DNA of 64,000 nucleotides from DASUPK01 sp963763955 (GTDB lineage: Bacteria; Actinomycetota; Thermoleophilia; Solirubrobacterales; 70-9), in the NCBI GenBank assembly GCA_963763955.1, contig CAVXQP010000017.1, positions 62,001 to 126,000 of the forward strand, given 5' to 3'. Positions 56,504 through 64,000 of this stretch are shown piece after piece; the first letter of the stretch is position 1; each line of letters begins with the position of its first letter. A program made the position numbers and the translations under genes. Under the pieces are notes generated by a model. The model had not been told where the DNA came from. It did not search any database and saw only the letters and a program-made list of their open reading frames with translations.

Positions 56504-56639
56504 CGGTTTCGACGGGTGCATAGCTGACCGGGTGGGCCGAGGCGCTCCGACACGATCCCCACGCCACCCCGCTGCATGCTCCTGAGCCTCGGTATGCACC
56601 GTGCCCACGGCCGGATGAGGACAGTCGACCTTGGTCCGC

Positions 56640-58342
56640 TCAGACGGCCACGCAGTTGTCGCCCGCCAGGCGGAAGTCCGTGGCGTCGATGAAGCCCCAG
56701 GGGCCGGTCGCGTTGTCGGCGATCATCAGCCGCAGCGGCTCCCCGGCGAACTCCCGGATGTCCCAGCGGACGTCCTGGTAGGCGTCGCTGTTCCACCCGA
56801 AGGACTCGCGGACGATCTCGTTTCCGTGGTATAGGCGCACTGCGGCGACGTTGCGCGTCTGGAAGTCGCCCGGGGTGAGGACCCGCCGCCGTGCACCCGG
56901 AAGCAGAGCGTGGTGGTGCGGTCGTCGAGCGTGAAGTCCTGGTAGAGCGCCCCCTGGACGTCTTCGCCGTTCAGCTCGCCGGGACCCTGGGGAACGTAGC
57001 TGCTGACGTAGTGGCGGTTCTCGAGCGTCACGACGCGGAAGGGCGTGCCCAGGCGTGCCCAGCCGTTGATGCCGTCGTCGAAGGTGCCGTTGCGGATCGT
57101 TGGGCGCGGCACGCCGGCGCCGCGGTTCGGCGGGCCGACCGTGGAACCGGGCGGGACGAGGACGGTTCGCATGAGGTGGACCTTGTACGGGTTCCAGCTG
57201 GAGTGGGCGTAGACGATCGACAGGCGTTCGTGCTTCCAGCGGAAGAAGCGCGGGATGAGGTAAGGGCCGTACTCGCCGCCGAACGTGTCGCGGCCAAAGG
57301 GGTGATCGGGCTCGGCGAGCCCGTCGTCGGGGTTCTGCCCCCCGACGGTCGAGAAGTGCTGGGTGACGCCGTAGCCGCTGTCGGCCGCCGAGGCGTCGAA
57401 GATCAGGATCGGCTGGCTCCACGGCCCCCAGGGCCGGCGCGCCGTCCGCAGGTAATACCCGCGCGGGCGAGCACCCTGGTTGCTGTTGCAGTTGTAGGCC
57501 ATGAGGAAGTAGCCGCTCCTGGGATCGCGGCGCACGGAGTGCTCTCCGACGCAGGCCGGGGCGTCGTCGACGATCGAGCGCGCGTTCTCGGCGCCCCCCA
57601 CCCAGGCCAAGCGATCGTCGTTGGCCGCCGGGCCGAGGTAGCGCCACTGCTCGGGACGGTCGATCGCCTGCGGGCGGAAGCGAGCCAGCCGCACCGCGCT
57701 TCTTCGATACGGGTTGCCCGCGCCGAAGAGGTAGACGTAGTCGCGGTACTTGACCGCGCTGACGTTCAGGAAGCGCGAGGTCTCAACCACCTGGTCGAAC
57801 ACGAAGCGCCCCGTCCGCATCGTGTCGGCGCCGAAATGGCCCAGAACCAGATGGTCGTAGCTCTGCGTGCCTTGGTGCCAGCCGCTTACGAAGAACACGT
57901 AGGTCTTGCCGTCGGCGTGGATGCCCTCCACGGGGACCTCGAAGCTGCCGTGGCTCGCGCCCGGAACCCGTAGCGGAGCGAAGGACCCGTCGGCGCCGGC
58001 CGCCCAAGTGAGCGACGGCATCTGAGAGCGGTCTGCGCTGCGGGCGTCCGTCACGGCGATCGAGTCGTCGAACAGGGTGCCGCCGCCCGTGACCAAGGAG
58101 TCGCCGAAGAGGAAGTACAAGCGCCCCCGGCTCTCGAAGCTGACGCCGAGGTCGGTCCCGCGCATGCCGACCGTGCCATTGGCGCGATTGTTCAACTCGT
58201 TGACCCCGCCCCTCCCGGGCGCCGTGATGAGCTGGCCGAGGTGCTCGGTGTAGGCCTTCTCGAGCGCCGGCGGACCAACAGCGGCCGCCGGGGTCGCCAT
58301 GCCCAGCAGGACCGCCGAGACCGCGAGCCCCACACCGCGCAT
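56640..58342 (-). pseudogene. Secreted DUF4185-like protein with carbohydrate-binding-like tail, one frameshift
   Basis: The product begins MRGVGLAVSAVLLGMATPAA with a signal peptide and follows the DUF4185/glycosidase-like propeller: RLYFLFGDSLV, FYVFFVSGWH-like KTYVFFVSGWHQGTQSYDHL, and GPWSQPILIFDASAADSGYG. After residue 425 a beta-sandwich-like tail runs NGTFDDGINGWARLG. The frame breaks at 56882-56884 after CFRVHGGG. Restoring one G joins VLTPGDFQTRNVAAVRLYHG and ends at 56640, giving about 567 residues. Possible sugar-polymer-acting protein; catalytic residues not assigned. Confidence 0.7.
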
Positions 58343-58504
58343 GGCATGACGCTAACAGCGTTGGCTGATCCCCGCAGATGCCTGGGCAGCTCTGATGGAT
58401 TCCGCTTCGCTCGCGCCACGAAACGCTTCCGTGCCTAGGACGTCGGCCAGTCAGCGCGGCCACCACGACGGCGCTGGGGGCTTAGTCAGTCCTATCAGCC
58501 GTGG

Positions 58505-58524
58505 CTGCTTTTCGTCCGAAGCGC
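58505..58524 (+). repeat. Type B palindromic site (CTGCTTT-TCGTCC-GAAGCGC)
   Basis: It lies 48 bases past the stop of the SnoaL-like gene at 58572. It is followed by TA, as at 55803 and 60388. The gap 58343-58571 shows nothing else. Confidence 0.55.
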
Positions 58525-58571
58525 TACCGCCGACAGCCCACCGATCCTGAGCGCGACATCGCCTCCTGACG

Positions 58572-58978
58572 TCAGGCAACTGCCTCCTCCGCGGCGCGCC
58601 GGGCGTCGTCGTAGCTCATGTAGCCCCAGGCGCGCTGGAATTTCTCGCCACGCGGCTCGAGCACCCATCCCACGTCGCTGGTGACCTCCGCGCCACTCCC
58701 CCGTCCCTTGGCGTTCATCCGGCCCCGTACCAGAGGCAGTCGCCGATCTGACGGAGCTCGTCGAAGTACACCTGAAATTTGACGTATTCGTACATCTCGT
58801 TGACGTCCTCGAACCAAGAGTGAATGCCCTCGTGTCCGTAGTAGCCGGGATCGCCCTCAGGGCGCGCCAGCACGGGATGCCACTCGCAGTCGGAATTCCA
58901 ATGCGCGGCAAAGGCATCGGGATCACGATCGTTGTAGGCGTCGGCCAACTGCTGGAACATCTTCTTGTAGTCCGGCAT
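58572..58978 (-). pseudogene. SnoaL-like (NTF2 fold) protein, one -1 frameshift
   Basis: ATG 58978 starts MPDYKKMFQQLADAYNDRDP, then FAAHWNSDCEWHPVLARPEG and FEDVNEMYEYVKFQVYFDEL. The frame is lost near 58733 (a GG lost to G on the plus strand). Restoring it joins GDCL to LVRGRMNAKGRGSGAEVTSD and ends QRAWGYMSYDDARRAAEEAV at 58572, giving about 135 residues. SnoaL-like proteins are small cones that bind polyketide-type ligands or act as isomerases; here no substrate is known. It carries the type A promoter. Confidence 0.72.
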
Positions 58979-59026
58979 GACTAACGCAGTATCTCGCCAC
59001 CGGCTACTGCTTTCCATGCAAAGCAG
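58979..59026 (-). promoter_or_regulatory. Type A palindrome plus conserved SnoaL promoter
   Basis: On the minus strand the palindrome CTGCTTT-GCATGG-AAAGCAG (59007-59026) leads to GGAAAG-N16-GATACT-N9-ATG. The same layout precedes SnoaL-like starts at 61612, 63635 and 60335. GATACT resembles a -10 box. The short gap to the ATG implies a nearly leaderless message. Confidence 0.6.
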
Positions 59027-59310
59027 CGGTTTGTGGGAAGCCAGCTAGCGTCGATTCTGAGCCAGATTTCGTCGGCTACAGCCAGCGTTTTCAGACAGAC
59101 ATCCCCTCTCTGGGGGGGTTGAGCGAGGGAGACAAAGACCAGAACCCGTCCCCGCCTACGGCGATCTGTCGGGTGGTTCCTTCAAGCCCCGCCCCGCCTC
59201 CCTCACTGAGCACCACACAGGCCCAGGCAGCGGCAGCAAATCTCGATAAGGCGCGGCGAGCCGCTTAAGCTCCGAGGTCAGGGCCGCTTCTCGCCAAACC
59301 GGGATGAACC
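59027..59310. other. Non-coding gap
   Basis: This 284-base stretch shows no gene or RNA that I recognise. It contains the run CTGGGGGGGTT and little symmetry. Confidence 0.4.
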
Positions 59311-60168
59311 TCAGACCTTCTTCTTCAGCTTCACCGTCACCGACTGAGTGCTTGGGTCGCCGCCGGTCGGCGTGTAGGTGACCGCGACGCTGAGCTTCAC
59401 CTTGCCGGTCTCGTTCAGCTTCCGCTTCTTCTCGCCCTTGGCCTTGACGAGCAGCGTCGCGGTCCTCGCCTGAACTGCCTTGCTAGACCGCGCACCCGAC
59501 GCAACCTTCGCGCCCTTACCGGAGCCGGTCAATTCGCCCGCATTCGGAACCTCGAAGCTGAGGGTCGCGGTGCCCTTCTTGCGGTTGAGCTGGGTCTTAC
59601 CCACGGAGAAGGTGTTGACGGGGGTGAGCTGCGCCTGAACGTCCAGCCGGTAGCTGCTGCCACCCGACGTCTGGAATGGTTCGGCCTGACCGTCGGCGAT
59701 GTCACCCGTGAACCCCGCGTATCGGTCCTCGCTTAGCGCTGCCACGAGGCAGTCCCCGCTCGTCACCGTGTGGAAACCGAGGATGTCACCGGCCTGCACC
59801 GTGAGGTTCGTCGGAAAGGTGTTCCCGGTAAGTCCTCCTGCGTGGACGGTCTGGGGATCGGTGTGGGCGACCGCCTGGTACTCGTCCGGCGTGGCCGTGG
59901 CTCGGAAGAACTTGAGCTTCAGCTGGATGTCGCTGCTGGCGCCGAAGCTGCTCCACGACGTCACCTTCCAGGAGCTGATCCCGCCGGTGCTTGGAACCCC
60001 GTAGGGGTTCCCCGAGGCCACCGACGTCTGTACGAAGTCGAACCCCGCGCCACAGGCTGACCCAGCGGGATTTCCCGTCTGCCCCACCGCTACCGCCCCA
60101 TTCGCCGATGAAACCAAAGCCGTCATCGTCCCGGCGAACGCGAGCGACGCGATCATCCGCAGCTTCAT
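59311..60168 (-). CDS. Secreted protein of unknown function
   Basis: The 285-residue product begins MKLRMIASLAFAGTMTALVS with a signal peptide. The mature N-terminal half (about residues 30-180) looks like a beta sandwich (SSWKVTSWSSFGASSDIQLK, LTVQAGDILGFHTVTSGDCL). The C-terminal half is Thr/Ser/Lys-rich and ends KLKKKV. It has two cysteines. It shares with 62725 and 17690 the habit of a signal peptide and a beta-rich, lysine-ended body. No function can be named. Confidence 0.65.
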   Translation of the reverse strand: MKLRMIASLAFAGTMTALVSSANGAVAVGQTGNPAGSACGAGFDFVQTSVASGNPYGVPSTGGISSWKVTSWSSFGASSDIQLKLKFFRATATPDEYQAVAHTDPQTVHAGGLTGNTFPTNLTVQAGDILGFHTVTSGDCLVAALSEDRYAGFTGDIADGQAEPFQTSGGSSYRLDVQAQLTPVNTFSVGKTQLNRKKGTATLSFEVPNAGELTGSGKGAKVASGARSSKAVQARTATLLVKAKGEKKRKLNETGKVKLSVAVTYTPTGGDPSTQSVTVKLKKKV

Positions 60169-60335
60169 CTGGTGTCTCCCTCTACCGCTGCTCCCCCTTA
60201 CTTGCGGGCGATGCGCTCACGCAAAGCGACAGAGTCGCCATAACGGATGCGAGCGAAAGCGCCTCACGAGCTTCCCCAGCCCCTTCCTCATCGCGACCAA
60301 CCTATCCCGTTTCGGAAGGGCGGTCAACTCGACAT

Positions 60336-60382
60336 CGCCCACGCAGTATCTCGGCCTGACCGCTGCTTTCCATGCAAAGCAG
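60336..60382 (-). promoter_or_regulatory. Type A palindrome plus orphan SnoaL promoter
   Basis: The palindrome lies at 60363-60382. GGAAAG-N15-GATACT-N9 leads to ATG 60335, after which only MSS and a stop follow (TGA). The gene that belonged here has been lost, leaving its promoter. Confidence 0.55.
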
Positions 60383-60387
60383 AACCG

Positions 60388-60407
60388 CTGCTTTTCGTCC
60401 AAAGCGC
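60388..60407 (+). repeat. Type B palindromic site (CTGCTTT-TCGTCC-AAAGCGC)
   Basis: It directly abuts the stop of the SnoaL fragment at 60408 and lies five bases from the type A site. Confidence 0.65.
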
Positions 60408-60545
60408 TACTCCCGCAGCCCGGCGGCTTCGAGGGCTTCTTTCTCGGTCAGGCACGCCGTCACCCGTGCGATCTTGCCGTCGATGACTTCGCAGTCGAAT
60501 CCGTCGATGCCCATATCGATCGGTCCTTGCGCACCGCCCGCCGTT
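60408..60545 (-). pseudogene. SnoaL-like 3' fragment
   Basis: This frame ends in MGIDGFDCEVIDGKIARVTA then CLTEKEALEAAGLRE, the typical C-terminal strand and helix of a SnoaL-like protein. There is no start or N-terminal part on this side. The missing N-terminus may be at 61480-61612, across the DUF4239 gene. Confidence 0.6.
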
Positions 60546-60557
60546 ACGTGACTGTCC

Positions 60558-61394
60558 CTAGCTCCTGACCGCGGGCGGCGGGGACGCCCGATGGCCCTCG
60601 TCGTCGCACGGCGGCGCGACGTCCTTGTGCTCGCGCTCGACGATCACGAGCTGCCGCTCCATCTCGTCGGGCGTGATGCTGCCGCTGCTGTTCTCGTAAG
60701 GATGGTCGAGGAACCAGACCAGCAGGAGTCCCGAGATGACCAGGGCGGCGATCGCCGCGATCAGGGTCCCCTGCACGAGGAAACCCTCGCGCCGGTCGGC
60801 GAAGAAGAGGGCGAAGCCGATCGTCACGAGGGCGCCGAAGCCGAGGAAGAACCAGACCGGCGTCGGGATCGAGCGGTTCGCCTCGCTGAGCCGCTCCCGC
60901 CGGCCCTCGGTCCGGATGTCCTGCTGCGCGAGGAGCTGCAGGAACGCGGCCTTCTGCGCCTCGGTCCGGGGATTCAGCTGCTTGAGATCGCCCTGGAAGC
61001 TGTTCACCCACGCCCCCACCAGCGGGCTCCGGTCCCCGCTCTTCATCGCGGGCCACTCCTCGTGGATCACGGCCCGCCCGTAACAGATCAGGACGCCCTC
61101 GATCGGATCCTTCTCGGGCGGGGGGAAGAACTCGGCCGTCCGCGAGAGTTCCACCACCGACGTGGCCTCCTTCTCTGCACCGGCCTTGGCGTCGTTGAAG
61201 CTCTGGAAGGCCGCGAGGACGACGAAAGCGAGGATGACCGCAAAGGCGGTGCCGAGGAACGCGAAGATCCCGGCGCCGCGCTCGATTTCGATGAAGAAGT
61301 GGTCGGCCTTCGACCGGCGGCGGACCAGATACATGAGGCCGACCGCCGCCGCGGCGCCAACCGCGACGATCAGGGCCACCAGCCAGAGGTTCAC
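60558..61394 (-). CDS. DUF4239 (bestrophin-like domain) membrane protein
   Basis: Starting at GTG 61394 the 278-residue protein has an N-terminal membrane helix (LWLVALIVAVGAAAAVGLMY), then FFIEIERGAGIFAFLGTAFA and VILAFVVLAAFQSFNDAKAG. Two more helices follow near residues 185-235. This is the DUF4239 layout. Function unknown. It lies between two SnoaL fragments, as though inserted. Confidence 0.75.
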   Translation of the reverse strand: MNLWLVALIVAVGAAAAVGLMYLVRRRSKADHFFIEIERGAGIFAFLGTAFAVILAFVVLAAFQSFNDAKAGAEKEATSVVELSRTAEFFPPPEKDPIEGVLICYGRAVIHEEWPAMKSGDRSPLVGAWVNSFQGDLKQLNPRTEAQKAAFLQLLAQQDIRTEGRRERLSEANRSIPTPVWFFLGFGALVTIGFALFFADRREGFLVQGTLIAAIAALVISGLLLVWFLDHPYENSSGSITPDEMERQLVIVEREHKDVAPPCDDEGHRASPPPAVRS

Positions 61395-61612
61395 GCTGGC
61401 ATCATGCCGCAGTCGGCTAGCTTGCCGGGCGGGGGTGTGGACGGAGACCTGCTCAAGGATCTGACGATCCCGTTGTTCACCGCCGCAATCGACTCCCACT
61501 CTGTCGCGTCCCACTCGATGTCGGGCGCGTAGAAAGCGAACACCGCCTCGTGCTCACGCTTCGCGAACATCTCCAGCAATCGTCGGACCAGATCGACGTT
61601 CTCCTCCGACAT
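61391..61612 (-). pseudogene. SnoaL-like 5' fragment
   Basis: ATG 61612 starts MSEENVDLVRRLLEMFAKRE and runs HEAVFAFYAPDIEWDATEWE, the standard N-terminal 43 residues of a SnoaL-like protein. The match then stops and the frame runs into unrelated residues (NGIVRSLSRSPSTPPPG) to a stop at 61391 that overlaps the DUF4239 start. It was broken at about 61480. Confidence 0.65.
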
Positions 61613-61660
61613 CGCCCGCGAAGTATCTCGCGGCGGAGTACTGCTTTCCATGCAAAGCAG
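61613..61660 (-). promoter_or_regulatory. Type A palindrome plus SnoaL promoter
   Basis: The palindrome lies at 61641-61660. The layout GGAAAG-N16-GATACT-N9-ATG is intact. Confidence 0.6.
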
Positions 61661-61798
61661 CAGTGCCTGCCCTTCCGGGGTCAACACCAGGTCAACACCG
61701 ACGTCCGTAAGCAGGCGCAAATCGCAAGACGGTCGAGCCGGCGAAAGAGCCTGATTAGCAGGTGAAAGCCGGAACACCCGAAAGCAGCCGAAGAACGC

Positions 61799-61850
61799 GA
61801 CGCGGAATCATAATCTGCGTGCGGGGGGTTCGAGTCCCTCTTCCGAGTCG
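61799..61850 (+). other. tRNA 3'-half fragment with CAT anticodon
   Basis: An anticodon arm CGCGGA-ATCATAA-TCTGCG has U33 and anticodon CAT. A T arm GGGGG-TTCGAGT-CCCTC and TTCCGAG follow. No D arm or matching 5' acceptor strand precedes it. It looks like the 3' half of a Met- or Ile2-type tRNA, as left by site-specific integration. Confidence 0.6.
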
Positions 61851-61873
61851 CGGGAACCCGATACCTTCCGGGC

Positions 61874-62464
61874 GTGACGGAAGCGATCTTTGGTTTGGTC
61901 GGCGTCGTCGTTGGTGGTCTGATTACGGGCTTCGTTCAGGGCGTTCAGGAGTGGCGCCGCGAACGTGCCGATCTGCGCGCTAGTGCTCGGCTCCTGCTGA
62001 GGGAATTGCAACAAGCCATCCTTGGAATTCGCATCGTGCGCCCCAGGATGGAAGCTGGTGGTTTGCCAGCCATCGGCGTGAACCTGACGGTGTGGCCCGA
62101 AAAGCAGGGTCTACTAGCTCGCGCGCTATCTGATGCTGATTGGCAGCAAGTGGCGCAAGCCTTCGATCGCATCGGCTTGATCCTGGAGAACGCAAACCTC
62201 CAAACCGACGAATACGAGAGGGTGCTCGCCGATGCGCGGCAGCGAGCGCCCGACGACGTCGACGAGATTCACCGCATAGCCCAGGATCTGAGGGCGATCG
62301 CTTCCCGAGCCGCTGACATGCCCTATGAAAAAATGCTGAATGACGTTGTGGAAGCGGAACCGGCGCTGTTCCGTATCGCGTTCCCAGGTGAGACGTGGGA
62401 CCCGTCCTCGTCCGTGGCCACGCGGGAGTTGCTGATGGCGGACGCCGAAGGCCCCGCTTCATAG
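61874..62464 (+). CDS. Hypothetical protein with N-terminal membrane helix
   Basis: GTG 61874 opens a 196-residue protein (MTEAIFGLVGVVVGGLITGF) with one N-terminal hydrophobic helix. A helical cytoplasmic part follows (QEWRRERADLRASARLLLRE). It is less GC-rich at some positions than core genes. I do not recognise a family; similar small proteins occur on mobile elements. Confidence 0.6.
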   Translation: MTEAIFGLVGVVVGGLITGFVQGVQEWRRERADLRASARLLLRELQQAILGIRIVRPRMEAGGLPAIGVNLTVWPEKQGLLARALSDADWQQVAQAFDRIGLILENANLQTDEYERVLADARQRAPDDVDEIHRIAQDLRAIASRAADMPYEKMLNDVVEAEPALFRIAFPGETWDPSSSVATRELLMADAEGPAS

Positions 62465-62636
62465 GCTTCTTAGACGTCTATCGGGGACTCCCTTGACGAC
62501 CTCGATCCGCATGCTGGCGAACGTGGTCTCGAACCTGCTCCTCGTCCATCGCTTCTCCTTCTAGGTCTTGGAGTTCTGCCTTGGCGACGATCGTCCCAGA
62601 TCCAGACAGCGACAGACAAGCGTCCGGTCGCGCGAC

Positions 62637-62720
62637 CTACTCCCGCAGTCCGGCGGCTTCGAAAGCCTCCTCCTTGCTGCCGTATTGCGCGTGCGCGTGA
62701 TGGCCGTGACCCGGTGGGTC
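62637..62720 (-). pseudogene. SnoaL-like 3' remnant
   Basis: The frame ends AQYGSKEEAFEAAGLRE, matching KEALEAAGLRE at 60408. Upstream bases code RVTAITR in another frame, so it is broken as well. It is just past the end of the secreted protein gene. The rest of 62465-62636 shows nothing. Confidence 0.5.
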
Positions 62721-62724
62721 GTCC

Positions 62725-63546
62725 TTACCCGCGCCCGCGCAGGATGACCCTTCGGTCGGCGTGATCGGTGAGGCAGCCGAGGAAAAGGCAATTGACGGCG
62801 TCGGCCGACACGTCGGCGGGGCCGCCCTTGAACTTGCCGTCAAGCGACGTGAATGTGATCGACCACTGCTGGCTGGGCAGCGCGCCGTTGCAGGGGACGT
62901 TGATGGGATTTGCGCCTGTGTCGGCGGTCGTGGTCCGGCCGCCCGTCCGCTGGGACAGGGTCCCGGAAACGATGACCGAGAACCCACTCGGGCATGTGGG
63001 GGTGGGGGTGATGAGGGTGCCGGTGACAGTTGCGACCCCCGTCTTGGGGTCGAACTGGCCGAAGTGATCGACGCTGAGTTCGAACCCCGGCGTCGAGACG
63101 GAAAGGTTCAGCGTGCCGCCGCTGCCCCCGCCGATGTCGGCCACCGCGATGTGGTAGGTCTGACCCGCTGTCGCCGAGACGCTCCCAAGGCCGAGGGAGC
63201 AGCTGACTGCCGACAGGCTGCCAGGTGACCCTGTCAGCACGCCAACACCGGTGAGGTAGCTGGATCCGGACGTCGAGACGAGGAGGCTCTGATCGGCGGA
63301 GGGCGTGTACTCGTACCAGACTGCCGCGGGGGGGAACAAAAGGCCACAGGTCGCCCCCGCTTCGGCATCGGTTGAGTCGGTTGTCGCCTCGCTCGTGTCG
63401 AGCGTCTGCGAGAACGGTATGGAGGAGATCACCGTGGCCTGCTCGAAGGTGTCATTGGGCGGCGCCTGCGCCCAGGCGCTCGAGACGCCGGGCAAGGTCA
63501 AGGTCACTCCCACGATCGCCATGGTCAGGATCAGCTTCAGTTTCAT
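62725..63546 (-). CDS. Secreted protein with PPC-like domain
   Basis: ATG 63546 begins MKLKLILTMAIVGVTLTLPG with a signal peptide cut near AWA. The next 120 residues (PNDTFEQATVISSIPFSQTL, WYEYTPSADQSLLVSTSGSS, GQTYHIAVADIGGGSGGTLN) are the pattern of a bacterial pre-peptidase C-terminal (PPC) beta sandwich. A second beta region ends HADRRVILRGRG. It has no protease domain. Role outside the cell unknown. Confidence 0.7.
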   Translation of the reverse strand: MKLKLILTMAIVGVTLTLPGVSSAWAQAPPNDTFEQATVISSIPFSQTLDTSEATTDSTDAEAGATCGLLFPPAAVWYEYTPSADQSLLVSTSGSSYLTGVGVLTGSPGSLSAVSCSLGLGSVSATAGQTYHIAVADIGGGSGGTLNLSVSTPGFELSVDHFGQFDPKTGVATVTGTLITPTPTCPSGFSVIVSGTLSQRTGGRTTTADTGANPINVPCNGALPSQQWSITFTSLDGKFKGGPADVSADAVNCLFLGCLTDHADRRVILRGRG

Positions 63547-63590
63547 GGTGACTCCTCTGGACCTGAGTCCCTGGCGGTTCTGGTCTACCA

Positions 63591-63635
63591 CTACGAAGGG
63601 GCGGGTTCAAGAGAGAGGACCTTCTCCTCCGACAT
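63591..63635 (-). pseudogene. SnoaL-like 5' remnant (MSEEKV)
   Basis: ATG 63635 reads MSEEKVLSLEPAPS and stops. Only the first residues resemble a SnoaL start (MSEENV). It has the full type A promoter upstream. Confidence 0.4.
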
Positions 63636-63683
63636 CGCCTACGCAGTATCTCTCGCAGGACTGCTGCTTTCCATGCAAAGCGG
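63636..63683 (-). promoter_or_regulatory. Type A palindrome plus orphan SnoaL promoter
   Basis: The palindrome lies at 63664-63683 (CTGCTTT-CCATGC-AAAGCGG). The layout GGAAAG-N16-GATACT-N9-ATG is intact although the gene is lost. Confidence 0.6.
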
Positions 63684-63786
63684 CGCTTTTGAACTGTCCG
63701 CAAAGCGTCCGAAAGTGCGGACACAGGTACGGACCCGCCGCCCGCACCCGCGGAAGTTCTCCAGGCACGAGCCGGCCCTCTCGTAC

Positions 63787-63835
63787 GCCGCCGACTCCCC
63801 TTCCCCCACGATGTGGGGTGCGGGGAGTCGGCGGC
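63787..63835. repeat. Long hairpin with 14-bp perfect arms
   Basis: GCCGCCGACTCCCC (63787-63800) pairs with GGGGAGTCGGCGGC (63822-63835). A nested CCCCAC-GAT-GTGGGG lies inside. It may be a terminator, an origin or a transfer site near the end of the accessory region. Confidence 0.6.
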
Positions 63836-63917
63836 TAGCTACGGGCCGGTGGTTGTGTGGGTAGAGCGCGGGTGCGGGCGGCGGGACGATTTGGGGTGAT
63901 TTGCGTCAAAAGAGGTG

Positions 63918-64000
63918 ATGCCGAGGAGAAGAGTCAAGGGAGAGCGAGAGACGATCAGCTTCAGGGATCTGCAGGTGCTGGATTTCATCTGCAGGTTCGG
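63918..64000 (+). CDS. Start of a gene, possibly replication-relaxation family
   Basis: ATG 63918 opens MPRRRVKGERETISFRDLQV and LDFICRFG, then the window ends. AGAGGTG precedes the ATG. The FRDLxVLxFIxRFG pattern resembles the N-terminal winged helix of replication-relaxation proteins of actinobacterial mobile elements. With 27 residues this is only a suggestion. Confidence 0.35.
   Translation, partial: MPRRRVKGERETISFRDLQVLDFICRF

Noticed and set aside
55803..60407. Type B sites as intrinsic terminators at gene ends
   Set aside because: The stem is only 5-7 bp, no T run follows, and one copy lies upstream of a start codon. Termination cannot be excluded but is not supported.
54193..63683. 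Integron attC sites
   Set aside because: They lack the long imperfect folded structure and GTTRRRY core, and the recombinase shows no integron-specific extra domain.

Overview
The window is high-GC DNA (roughly two thirds G+C by eye) from an actinobacterium. Coenzyme F420 genes (cofC, cofE, fbiC), a Streptomyces-like ethylmalonyl-CoA gene set, a GTP-type PEP carboxykinase, a LexA box of the CGAAC-N4-GTTCG type and many SnoaL-like paralogues fit the Thermoleophilia/Solirubrobacterales better than the classic Actinomycetes. That assignment is an inference from gene content.

0-13 kb is a housekeeping block. It holds F420 synthesis (partial cofC, cofE, fbiC), a zinc alcohol dehydrogenase, an aquaporin, a frame-broken ABC substrate-binding lipoprotein, a GGDEF-EAL-GAF protein, an mntR-mntH pair with its own palindromic operator, and a YgfZ protein. 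13-29 kb carries central carbon genes: crotonyl-CoA carboxylase/reductase (frame-broken), ethylmalonyl-CoA mutase, a MaoC hydratase, an acyl-CoA dehydrogenase and a malyl-CoA lyase. Together these match the acetyl-CoA-assimilating ethylmalonyl-CoA pathway. 29-39 kb adds a TrpB2-type protein, PEP carboxykinase, an ArsR-controlled MFS pump with a 45-residue leader gene, a sucCD-ferredoxin operon and a secreted sugar dehydrogenase with a Lys/His tail. PEP carboxykinase and SucCD join the ethylmalonyl-CoA products to gluconeogenesis and the TCA cycle.

39.2-41.6 kb is a small accessory patch: a tRNA-like scar, a secreted repeat protein and two 20-bp palindromic sites. 41.6-54 kb returns to core genes: an acyl-CoA synthetase, two SDRs, glutamine synthetase, a ydaO-type (c-di-AMP) riboswitch before an RlpA-like gene, rnpB, lexA with a 59-residue zinc-ribbon gene overlapping its end, and tRNA-Leu(GAG).

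54-64 kb, starting just after tRNA-Leu, is an accessory region. It has a broken tyrosine recombinase, secreted proteins of unknown role, intact, broken and split SnoaL-like genes, a 3'-half tRNA fragment, and the start of a gene that may be a replication-relaxation protein. The same region and the 40-41.5 kb patch share a family of 20-bp palindromes with near-constant 7-bp arms and one of two 6-bp centres. One type is built into a near-identical promoter before SnoaL-like starts; the other tends to abut gene ends and flanks the recombinase. This repeat/promoter/recombinase arrangement is the most unusual feature.

Nine genes carry twelve apparent one-base indels, several of them the same GCCG to GCCCG change. 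Many broken genes may therefore be sequence errors rather than true pseudogenes.
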